DNA of 64,000 nucleotides from Bimastos eiseni (Eukaryota; Annelida; Clitellata; Crassiclitellata; Lumbricidae), in contig OY365808.1 in the NCBI GenBank assembly GCA_959347315.1, positions 7,951,979 to 8,015,978 of the forward strand, in the 5' to 3' direction. The notes beneath the pieces were generated by a model. The model ran no database searches, was not told the origin of the DNA, and saw only the letters and a program-made list of their open reading frames with translations. A program made the translations under genes and the position numbers. Every line of letters starts with the position of its first letter. Within the stretch, counting starts at the first letter, position 1. Positions 24,512 to 35,600 of the stretch are shown piece by piece.

Positions 24512-27500
24512 TCCACATCAACTGAGTGGGAATATTCAAGGGTATAGTCCTACAGAAACAGAGGCAGGCATTGGCCTACTTAGAGTTAGACCCTGCCTGT
24601 GTATATATATACACATATATATACATGTATGCAGATAATCAACTCTTTCTTATTCTATGTGTTTCTTTTGCAGAGGTATATATCGACTTGGAACCAGAGT
24701 ACAGTTTGCGGTGAAGACCCAAAGTAGGCAAATTAATTGTTTTATTTTCATACCAATTAAAGCTATTGCCCGTCGTTAGATAGGTCTACTCTAATGCAAA
24801 ACCCTGTATGTATTCAGCAGAAACAGTAGACCTATACCGTATTAACTGAAAATACCTATTTAAATCTTTACATGTAAACCTCTCTAGTGGATATGATCGT
24901 TGCTTATTCTTATGACATTAGTTCAATTTTTTTCTTTTGATCAGTTAATTTAAGGTCATTTTTAAAGAGTGTTATTAGTATGTTAAAAGTGCAGTCTCCT
25001 CTAGTCGTTATATTCATTACAGAGATTTATATAGCGCCCCTTCAACGCTACTACTCAGGAGCGCTCCCGACTCCAGCACGGTTAAAAAGAACAGTTTTAA
25101 GGCGAGTATAAAATGAGTCTGAGTGGACGATTGGCGATAACCGCAACGCCAACGGGAGCATGTTCCAGAGCGAAGGGCCAACCACTGAGAAGGCACGATT
25201 CTGTTTGGTAGTTGTACGGGCAAATGGGACAATGAGCATGCCTCGCTCAGTAGAGTGTATAGAGCGGCGACTCAGTACACACAAAGCAGAGTAACAGAGA
25301 CCGCGAAGATAGGCAGGGACGAGACCCAGTAATTAAGGACCGCCATACCAAAGAGATGATACGGTACGAGATTCGCTGCTGGAGGGAAAGCCAGTGGAAC
25401 ACATCCAGCATATAGCCGGAGACATGGTCAAATTTAGGAATGAGTCCAACAAGACGTGCAGCAAGACCCGCTCCAGGCACCGCAAACGCCCAACTTGAAG
25501 GCCTGTATAGAGTGAGCATAAGAGTAGGTCTACTGACCTGTCAACCGCTAGGTCTGGATTCAGCGGCAACACTGTTTTTCATCAACTCAGCTATTTCTTA
25601 ATATACTGCTCGTACACATGCAGTGGGAAGATTTATAAGACAGAGAGGGAAATGACTGGCCAAATTCATAAGCCGAGTTCAAGAAAAATGAAGTCGCTAA
25701 CACTTTTGCATCGCTGCCCCTGAGGGATAGTCAAAGATATTGCTTTTTCTTCTATGCAGAAAGTTAGAATTACTTACACAGCCTCTTCTCGGCCATTGCA
25801 TAATTGTTATGCCTTTATTTTATCACATAATTATACGCATGCTGCAGGGCCCATGTTGTTGAACCTGTGAAATATTGGCAGATTTTGTGCAGTTTAAATG
25901 ACCAGACCACATGGAGAGTGCCTCCAATAATTTTTATCATAAGACGGCGTCAGATATTATTGAGTGAGAGCTAATCACATCGTATCTTAAGATTTATATA
26001 GCTCCTCTCGAAGAATAACTTTAAAAACATAGCTCAACGACCACGGGGGTAAGGAAACTTCAGTATTGAATCGATGGAGAGAAGTCAGTCGTTAGGATTA
26101 CTATGGATACACACCTCATGTGGATAGGCGGTTCGTAAACAGTATTGATGTTTCGTTGATTTTCTTGTGATAACAGGTATTGCCGTGATCCTGAATACAG
26201 CGGTAGCTATGTATGGCCGAAGGACATCACTAAGTGGCCAGTAAGAATCATTCCACTGCTTTATTCTCTTTTAATCGATAAATAATAAAATAATTAAATA
26301 CAGAAACATATAAACAACATCTACGCTAAGGACGGCTATCCTATCATGAGGGAAAAACCCAAGCATTTTTAGCCTAATATCCATGGGTGCATCTTTCATA
26401 CGTAAATTGGAGGTGTCAGTCACAAAGATATTTTGTATGCCGGAAACAATATATGTTTCCAATATGACTTTCCAGGACAAATTTTTAATCTAAATTTTTA
26501 ATCTAAATTTCCAATCTAAATTTCCAATCTAAATTTCCAATCTAAATTTTTAATCTAAATTTCCAATCTAAATTTCCAATCTAAATTTCCAATCTAAATT
26601 TCAAATCTAAAATTCAAATCTAAATTTCAAATCTAAATTTCAAATCTAAATTTCAAATCTAAATTTCAAATCTAAATTTCAAATATATATTTCAAATATA
26701 AATTTCTAATATAAATAGGCCTATGAATTTCCACCATAAATAAATTATTCTAGCTGTAAATTTCCACATAGTGCCTACACTTCCAATATGCATATTTCCA
26801 TTAAACATTCCCATAATATAATTTCACTCTAATTTTGCTCTGGATGATCTTTCCATCACTCTAAGGTTGGTTGCTTTCCGGTATGTAATATAATGTAATC
26901 GAGTATTTATTTTATATAGGTTTATCGTATGCCGATCCTGCTAGAGGGTATGTCTTTCGTTTAGATATGCAAGAATTCGTCGAAGCCACCTTCCGACTCC
27001 AACGACTACCACATGATGTGCGAAGTGGTTGGTCGGCCATGTTGCGTGGGGGTTCAGGGAGGGTGCGTCATGGCGACGAGGGAGTATTGCTCGTTCAGAA
27101 GGGGATACTTTCACGAGAACGCATCGCTCTGCTCACAGGTATACGCTTTGCCGCCTTTGCGATAGCGCGTGTCACATAAGCACTCATGCATAACGAGGAG
27201 TACGTCATGCATGAGCTGCACGTGTGACCTACGTAGTTGAACCTTCATATTGCGCCCTTTTAGAATCTTGCGAGGGTGTGGTGAGGTTCAAGATAACCGA
27301 TAATTTAAAGATTCGGCCTATATGTAAATTCACAATTTCTCTTGCGCAACTCTAATTATATGCGCAGAACACCAGCTTTTTCACGAACGCTGCATCGAGT
27401 GAGAAGGAAATTAAAGGCTGTAGAATTCGATTAAAAAACCTAAAATCCTCCAAAAATCAAAATATCAGTTTTCTTTTTACCTCATCAGTTGGATAAATTG

Positions 27501-29862
27501 TGTTTTAGCGAGCTATTATCCGGAATGCACATTTTCTAAGGCAGTATAATATATCATCGACTGTTTCTACTGTCTTGCTGTTTTTGTTTGCTCAGGTTAC
27601 GTGTTTGAACGAAGTTTGCGGAATGATTTCATTCACGGATCCTCAGAAACCTGACCAGTACTACCGATTCTTTACATCGCTATGCATTCTTCCTGGGTAA
27701 GGTCTAAGGTCTTATGAGCTGCATTACTCCTAGAACATGTATAAGCCCACATAAGCAAAGCGTAGACAAAGTCCCGCTTGGGCGACACCTGATGAAGGCC
27801 AAGGATGTCACAGTTACCTGTAGGTCTAAGGTAAAGGTCTAATGGAGCTCTGAGATCACGCTTCCATTGATAGGCCACAAAAATATATAAGTTAGGTAAT
27901 AAACATTTAACATGCTTGAAATGTAAACCTGTAGGCCTAGTTAGGCCACTACAGTAATCGTTAGTAACAGGGGTGTAACAAGCGGGGGGTAGGAGGCACC
28001 TGCCCCCCCCCCCAGTTTCAAAACTAGGGGGTTAAGATGACTTTTGTTAACATAATTTGTGCCCCCCATTTTTCAAATTTCTGGGGGGAATTCAAAAAGC
28101 GGGGGGGGGGGAATTTGGCGCCTTGCGCAATATTTTTTTAATTATGCCCCCACTTTTTAAAACCTCGTTACATCTCTGGTTAGTAGTATTATATTTGAAA
28201 GGCATAAATCATACACTCTGTGGTAATGATTATACAAATTTTCATAGGTTGATTGCCGGCCCCATCCGTATCCCTAAAAATCGCCTGTCCCTGGGCATTT
28301 TCCCCTGCCTCCTCTTGGCTTGCCTGCTCCGAGTGGCCACTAAACGACACCTATAGACCTAGTTCACAATGCAATCTTTTATTCGCTTTTATGCCTCAAC
28401 AGTAACGTCAGTTTTTATCGTCCTATAATAGACGTACGTATATTTCAACATAGTCTAACATCAGTTCACATCATCGCACTCACCTCGTCTGTTGAGGGCC
28501 TAAAACGTACCTGCAAGAATGTCGTGATATCTCGAAATGCCTTCCCAGAGACTATATCTGAACATTCAAAAGTTATTATTCGCCAATTGTAGGCCTATTC
28601 GGTGAAGTATAAGTTGAATTGATGACAATAATGCTTAGCCTACTAATACCAATTCTATTTCAGCACGAATAATATTATAATCAATTCAACTTCTATTTCT
28701 TTTCAATAATCCAATTTCTCTTTTGGCAAGCAATAATATATTCATCTACATGTATATACAATCTACTCAGCAATAATTATTTTCATCAATTTAAACTTCT
28801 ATTTTACCCATAGTAGGCAAATAATAACTTTTGGTTTTGAACCTTTTGTTCAAGAACCATCTGTGGTCAGCAATTTGTTGGTTAACCATTTGACGTGACA
28901 CGTGATTAGAGGCAGAATAACGATGATCGACTGGGTGTCATGAGCAAATACCACTGCAGAATATTCTTATCCTAGATCAGGCTTGATGGTGGTGTGCGTT
29001 GTCTATAGTATCAAACAAATGGTGTAGGTAGGTAGGCCTTATTTGATAATGATTAGTCTCACGGGATTTTTCGTATGTTGTCGTTTATTTTAAACAGGAT
29101 CCTGGCTCTGGTCATATCGTGTATATTCCAGTGGCTGATACAGTTCGACCTGGAAAGATACATTGGTACATTAGCGATGACTGTCATATATGTTGGAAGT
29201 GGATACTGTGGCTCAATGCTCAGTGCCATATTCATCCCTTACTATGTCGAGGTCAGTACGTGTAATTGGCTACTAAGTACCATAAGGTCAAATAGGGCTT
29301 TAAAAGTTTTCTTTTCTTATTATTATTGTTGCGACCAATATTATAGCGTTGTAATCAAAAAGAGTGATACAAGTGCACAAGTATAATTATTATGAACTCA
29401 GTGTATAAGCTTACGTATTTTCTGAAGGCTGGACCATCGGGATCACAGTTCGGAGTGCTGGCGGCCATGACAGTTGAGATAGTGAGATGGAACGCCGAAG
29501 AGAAGCCTCGCGCTCAGCTGGCCATCATCTTCCTCAGTCTAATCGTCCTCTTCGTCATCGGCATCATCGTCCCTGAGGTCGACAACTGGGCTCACCTCGC
29601 TGGATACGTCGTCGGTCTACTGCTTGCCGTTGGCTTCCGCCCCATCAGGCACTTCAATTCGTGTGGAGTACCGAACTACTGCGTCATCATGACGCAGGTC
29701 TTGTGCTTCGTGTGGGCTGCGGCAGTGGCAGCCATCCTCACTGTCGTATTCTATCTGATTGAAGTGAAACAGTGCAATGGCTGCCAATATTTCAACTGTG
29801 TACCTTTCACCGAAACGTATTGCATAGGAATGGGAGTTAATATAACTAGTCTTAAAAACTAG
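18635..29862 (+). CDS. RHBDF: iRhom (inactive rhomboid, RHBDF1/2 family)
   Basis: Exons: 18635-18739, 19869-20113, 21060-21695, 22090-22204, 22925-22999, 24076-24237, 24674-24723, 26177-26240, 26965-27138, 27596-27696, 29098-29251, 29428-29862; 2316 bases, 771 aa, phases consistent. Order: hydrophilic, acidic cytosolic N-terminus (1-329); TM1 about 333-355 ([12 protein letters not shown] to GIAP); Cys-rich iRhom homology loop with [34 protein letters not shown] (to 484) and GRPCCVG; then the rhomboid core from about 560. iRhoms carry ADAM17/TACE and EGF-family clients from the ER. The core has GPSG (629-632) instead of the usual metazoan GPAG, and His683 in AHLAG. The proline before the serine is the iRhom hallmark. 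The extracellular and core blocks are very secure; the first two exons rest on frame and phase fit only. Confidence 0.92.
19533..19725 (-). mobile_element. LINE 3' tail repeat, copy 3
   Basis: Reverse-oriented 3' end ('atttatatagcatcccttcaag') plus a shortened middle and the 'cgacagctgactgacagatggcat' end. It sits in iRhom intron 1, about 140 bases before exon 2. It creates an ATG (19713) and a hydrophobic-looking open frame that is intron, not a signal anchor. Confidence 0.65.
21979..22054. repeat. (GAT)n trinucleotide array
   Basis: Interrupted GAT repeat in the iRhom intron just before the TM1 exon. It is about 35 bases from the acceptor at 22088-22089. Confidence 0.9.
24471..24504. repeat. 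(AT)n microsatellite
   Basis: Pure AT dinucleotide run in an iRhom intron. Similar runs lie at about 7258-7275, 22550-22563, 40770-41095, 58391-58431 and 61207-61270. Confidence 0.95.
25018..25580 (-). mobile_element. 3' end of a CR1/L2-type LINE, broken
   Basis: Read on the - strand, several frames together give the C-terminal part of a non-LTR reverse transcriptase: [60 protein letters not shown] and [19 protein letters not shown]. Frame changes and stops separate the blocks, so it is dead. The 3' end is the 'gctatataaatct' tail found alone at many places in this window. It is 5'-truncated, typical of target-primed insertion, and lies in an iRhom intron. Confidence 0.85.
26490..26712. repeat. 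13-bp minisatellite
   Basis: About 17 copies of a 13-mer close to 'aatctaaatttcc', drifting to 'aaatctaaatttc' and then to ATATA-like forms at the right end. It is in an iRhom intron. Confidence 0.9.
27968..28178. mobile_element. hAT-like MITE of a second family, 211 bp
   Basis: Begins CAGGGGTGTAACAAG and ends CTCGTTACATCTCTG, so the ends are inverted repeats. Flanking octamers are GTTAGTAA and GTTAGTAG (7 of 8 match), a likely target duplication. The interior has long G and C runs. An open frame across it (28057-28356) is not a gene. It lies in an iRhom intron. Confidence 0.75.
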
Positions 29863-30036
29863 GTTTTCGAGGTAGGCTGTATTTGAGTCGATATTCACAT
29901 TTTGCAATCAAAATAGCATAAACAAGGGGGTGTAATATTGGGACTATATCTCATATAGGTTTACTATCATGCTATTTATTATTTAGTTGTATAATTATAT
30001 ATTTATGAACTAGATATTCGGCTAATAGTAGGCCAA

Positions 30037-30042
30037 AATAAA
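30037..30042 (+). terminator. iRhom polyadenylation signal
   Basis: AATAAA 175 bases after the iRhom stop codon; the first canonical hexamer I noticed downstream. Confidence 0.6.
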
Positions 30043-30779
30043 GCGCATGCGCCCTTATAACGATATATGTAATGCACGTGTATCTCACAGAGCTAATTAT
30101 TTGTCCTTTATAGGATTAAGGTAAAATTAACATTAAAGGTTTTATTATACATGAACGAATATCAATGCGGACAGATGACAATTAGGGTAATACAATTGTC
30201 ATACTTCACTGTGTATAATAATAGCCTATATTGAAACGGACGTATACCTCAATATCGACATGACCTACGGATACACTTAGGCCTACTGATGGAAGTAGAT
30301 ACAGCGTCCGGATAGCCCAATGGTCATCAGATCTCCGCTGGACGTACTGTCGAATGTTTAGCATTGAACGTCTTAAAATCCTAGTCAGGTATAAGCACAC
30401 TGCGCAAACAACAATAAGCCTAGACATGGTGGGGTCATCCATGCTAATTCAGGTCAAATCCAAAATGAATTAAAAAGTTCAAATTTCTGGCAGTACTGTT
30501 GAATGAACGAGACATAACTACTAAGTAGACATAATGTTGATGTCACAATGGGAAAAATATCCAAGAAGAAATGGACAGATATGTATCAGAGGTGACAAGG
30601 TATAGCGGAGACAATGAAGATTCTGGTCCGAACAAAGGATGATTTGTCCAACATTATAGCTCCTCTAGTTGAAGATCTTCGCATAGCTTCTGCCTTCCTG
30701 GCTAATGGGGAAAAGGATCTTTTCTTTATGTAGACTTTTAACAGTAGGCAGACGCAACAGGATGCAGTGTTGTATGCAA

Positions 30780-31235
30780 AACTTCAAACTTCAAGACCAA
30801 GACGAGACCGAGACAGTGAGGTACTCTGAGACCGAGACAGTGAGGTACCAAGACCGAGACCAAGACACTAGGTTCACGACAGTACGAGACAATAAAAGAC
30901 AAGTGATCCTATATAAAATGCTGTAAAAGCTAATGTATCAGTTTTCGGGAATAATGTTTATTTGTAATTTCAATTTGAAACTTATAATGTATATAGTACA
31001 AATTCCTGAGAACAGTTTTTCTATTGCCGCGCAAGATTTTAAGACAGTTCACGCGAAACTTATCGAGACCGCTTGTTCGAGACAGAACAAGACATTCACT
31101 TCAAGACAGTTTCTAAAAATTCGAAACACTACCTCGAGACCGAGACCGAGACCGAGACAGCAGGCTTCCGAGACACTAAAAAAGTGTCTCGAGACGTCTC
31201 GAGACCGAGACACTGTCTCGAGACCATACAGCTCT
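30780..31235. repeat. GAGACC-type degenerate repeat, copy 2
   Basis: Two blocks rich in 'gaccgagac' (about 30790-30895 and 31066-31230) with about 170 bases between them. The right block contains 'gtctcgagac' palindromes, as in copy 1. The open frames across it (30705-31250) are repeat translation. Confidence 0.65.
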
Positions 31236-32641
31236 GACAGGATGTTATAACTTATAATCTTTGGGAATGAGAGCTTTTCTTAGGCTAAATTTGAATGAGT
31301 TAGAAGAATACTCGATAAGTATCATTCCTAATAACTAACGGACAATGAATGACGAGGGTTTGATTTATTGTGGTTCTCTAAAGTAAGATCGAAAGATTAG
31401 ACAATTGTAAACTAAAACCATAACTAAAATGATTGGATGAATAAAAACTAAACTGAAACGGAAATGATTTCACGAATAAAGACTAAACTAAAACTAAAAA
31501 TGATTTTCAGAAATGGAACTAGAACTAGACTGAAATGAATCACAACAAACTAAATAAAAACTAAAAAAATGATTTCTTGAACGAAAATAACACCGTTTCC
31601 CCCTTCCCTCCAACACAGAAACATCTCAACGGATTTTGACAAATCCCATATATCGCACAGGCTGCATCTGGCTGACTCAATGAAGATTGAAGAACTCTAA
31701 AGCTCCAACCACCCCCAGAACAAAATGCAACCCGGGCGTTGCTTGTTATTGCCCGGCCGGGTGTTGCTGACTGCCATAATGCAGTAAAAATAAGCAGGTC
31801 AGTGAGCTTTCCATAGGGGGGTCAGACAGCCCTCCTTGACCTATGCTGCGGGCGCCCATGAGCCTAGATGATAATTTTACGAGATCTGTTTATTCCATGA
31901 TGTTCCAGCAAGTGGCGGCGCTGCCTGGACGCAAAATACGCAGTTGCGTCCCAAAAAGGATAAAGAATCACCAAAAATATTTCAACAACAATTTTTAAGG
32001 AAATTACTGGTCTTAGTAGTCTATACATTTACAAGATACAAAAATTAAAAATTTCATTATGTCAAATCTTTTAATGTATTTTAAATGAACATCTTGTGCG
32101 GAACATGTGTATCGGCGCGCTATTGCGTGCCAAATTTTCAAGCGTTGGCTATTGTGTACCAAATTTTCACAGCCAACGCCGCCGAGTCCAATTATAGCAG
32201 CTCATTGATAAAGAGTGAATTTTAACTTTGGCGCAATCAGCCTAATGGCATCTGGGATGCTGCAGTTGTGTATTCAATATTAGTTTTGTACCGTTGACAC
32301 AGTTACGCCATTATACTCGACACTGTCCACGTGAAAGTAGGGTTTTCGTAATTTATCATTTTCTAGTAATTTTCATTCGCGTATATTTCTAGTCATTGAG
32401 CAATTGTGTTACATGCAGGTATTATCGCTCAGGTTGTTGTCGTTACCTGTAATTGATGACAAAATTCAAGAGTAAAAATTGTGGCTGATATTCATTTTGT
32501 CTAAAGTTTAAGACTGACCTTAGCTATACATAAGGCCCTGTTTCCAGCGACCAGTCAGCATCGTGTTTGGTCAGATTTTAAACTTGAGGTCAGAGGACGG
32601 TCGTTATTCATTACAATATTTTTTGTGTATTTAGGGTTGAG

Positions 32642-35600
32642 ATGGCAGCCTTACTTGATACTGCGGATGAGGACTTTGGCAGAATGGCTGAAGAAGGCGT
32701 TGAAGAAGCCATCAGGTTTGAAATGATTTTCATCTGCTTAGAAGATATGAATTTCACACCAGTCGTTTAGTGTCTAGTGTTTTCAAACAGAAAGCTGTTA
32801 TGTTGTTAATGTAACTTAATGATCTGATCTTTCACGTAACTGCCGTGTGATCTAATGACCATAGCCCAGGCTACTTCATGAGACATCAGAGATGGTGATA
32901 CCATGTTTGTCTGCTGTGTTTACTATTTAATTTGCAAAAGTATTGTGGGGCTAGTTGCATAAGAACTTATGTGTCTGAACTTCTGATTGTCAAAGGCCAC
33001 TTTGTTCAGAGGTATTTATTGTTGTGAGAGTATTGCTGATGCTGATCTTGCAGTGTGTATACTGAAATGTCAATATTTGTGTCAGTTAACATTTCTATTG
33101 CATCATCTACATATCTATAGGCCTACAACTGAAATTTGATATTCCAACATTTTTTGCACTGAAGTGCACACGCCTCGACGACGCAGCTGCAGTTGTAATG
33201 AAGAGCGATTGCCTGCGTAGGACTTGCTCAAGGTCCCTACACAGTGACTCCTCGAATGAGGGTCGAACCCACACGCTAAGCGCACACTGAGTGTTACCAG
33301 CCGACCGCTCTAACCAATCAGCCATCATTTGAAATTCTTGATATTTGATATCACCCTCTTCTTCAAATATCTTTTGCTCAGAAGTGCATACACACGCCTC
33401 GACAGCGCAATTGCGGTTGTACTGCAGAGCAATTGTGCACGAAGGACTTGCTCAAGGTCCCCACACAGTGACTGACGCCTCGGACGAGGGTCGAACTCGC
33501 ACGCTCAGCACACATTGAGCGTTACGGACCGACCGCTCTAACCAATCGGCCATAGTGTGTTATATTGACGCATGTAATAGTGAGGGTCCTGTGTAGTTTA
33601 TGGTTTGGTATTATACCTGAGGCAGGTCCGTCAGTTTATTTGTTTAATCGATTTATTGACCTCTGATTCAACCATTAAATGAACATTTTAGACTATAATC
33701 GGTTTTCAATTGATGTTGACATATCAATAAATGGGAGTTTAAATAAGTGGAAGTTATATGTTTGCTTTCAGTGATGAAGTTTTCTCTAGTTACAAATTTC
33801 GAGAAGTTATTCCCGGTTGTCTTCCACATCCTGGAGATATTGTTGAATCAGGATCATTGAGCGTACGTTTCTCACATGTTCTCATCTGTTTTTATTGTTA
33901 ATAACGTACGTTAGGTATTTTTGCTACGCAGTAGATATGCTTCATGTAAACTTCGGCAATGAGTATATTCAGAGTATTCTTTGAGTTATATTGAGGAACA
34001 TGGGGCAAGTGTATCTGAGTTACTTAGAGCATACTCTGAGTAGATTTGGTACTCAGGATGGACACAAGAGCACACTTTCTATTGAAACTATTGAAAATAT
34101 CTGTGAAGCATCATTATAACTGTTCTCCAATCTGTAGAGTACACAGTTTCAAGAGATGTTAAAGCTTGTCATTTGTTTTTAATATTTGTCATTTATAAGA
34201 GTGGATTCCATTGCTATCTTGTGTTCTTTTATGGTTTTCAGGCAATTGAACCACCATCTTGTTCATATCCTCTGTCTGACAGCATTCCTCTCGCCACAAT
34301 AACCACTGGAAGACTTAGCAGTTTACAGCTTGAAGGCATCATGTATGCTGTAAGTCAAGTTTGCTTTGTATTAATCTCTATAGCAATTATAAGAAGTCTG
34401 TTTATTCAGCATATCAGTACAATTGCATTAAATTTGGATTTATTGGAATATTAACTAGGCAGGTACCAACTGTAATAGTGGTTGTACTGCTAACAGCGAT
34501 ATATTATAAGTGTTTTTAAAATGTACCAGATGGGATATAATATTAAATTCGAAACTTCTGTGCCCACAGTCACTGGAACCAGCTTATTCACAGGTGCTTA
34601 GCGAAAGCAAAATCAATAGGTGGTGAAAATCCCCAGAGAGTTGGGCAGGCAGACGGCTAAGATGAATAGTGTTCCTGGTTGAAACAGCAAGAAAGTTTGG
34701 AAGAAGAGATGTCAGGATTGGAGTTGTGTTATCAGTTTTAAGTGGGCAGCCAATGGGGATATTGGAAGAGGTGAGGTTTCGCTGAGAGTTTGTAGCATGG
34801 ATCAGACATTTGTTCCAAAAGTAAAGTAATACTTGATGAATGCTGCTGGTCCATTCATGTTTTTGTGCTAAAAACAAGGTTCTGCCAGTTTTGTTATTAG
34901 TCTACATTTTAGTTGTAATTTTGTTTCTTTCTTGTTACTCTAATTGATATAGTCCAAATTCCTAGCTGCTCAAGCATGACCTTATCTTTCTAACAATCTG
35001 ATGAACATGAAATTTAAAAAGTTTTGCAATTGATTCATTAGTGTCAGCGCCATCAAGTAATTCTTGGCGATGGAAGTCGAGCAGGATTCTTCATTGGTGA
35101 TTCCGCTGGTGTTGGCAAAGGACGTCAGGTGAAAGTTCATTATTATTACTAGACTCATCTTAGACAGTTTCACTCAATGGTTCTGTTTTCAAGTGGTTAC
35201 CAAGGACTGTCTTGTATCTTTGGACTTCATCTAAGAGTGCACCTTAATCTCATTACGACATGCTTCATTTCAACACACTCTGATGCAATTACATTTAGAA
35301 TGTGAATTGGAAATTCATTCTGGCTTTAATTGAGTAATCATAGTTCTACATTATTGTAACATGGCTATTTATATGGTTACAGATGATGAAAACATCAGGA
35401 TAATGTTTGTTGCTCAAACTAAACAGTTAATTAAATCTAATATATTGACCAACTGTATCTAAAGCTTCTGAATTCAACAAAATCAGACACAGAAAAATTA
35501 CTTGCACCATTGTATAATTTGTATGAGTAATATGCCTATTACCAACTGATAATTATAATGATCAGGAAAATTCCTTGGGCCAACTTTTGATGAATTGTTT

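Larger units (their letters stand above)
29863..32641. other. Intergenic region between iRhom and SBNO
   Basis: Holds the iRhom polyadenylation signal and the second GAGACC locus. An 'aaactaaa'-rich low-complexity stretch lies at about 31400-31570. The SBNO promoter is presumably in the last 500 bases. No exon was found here. Confidence 0.5.

Noticed and set aside
24676..24710. Shorter version of the iRhom exon at 24674-24723
   Set aside because: It is in frame, but the longer form uses the first AG and recovers the conserved CxxDPxxC motif.
28057..28356. 99-codon open frame
   Set aside because: It runs through the hAT-like MITE with its G/C runs; no homology recognised.
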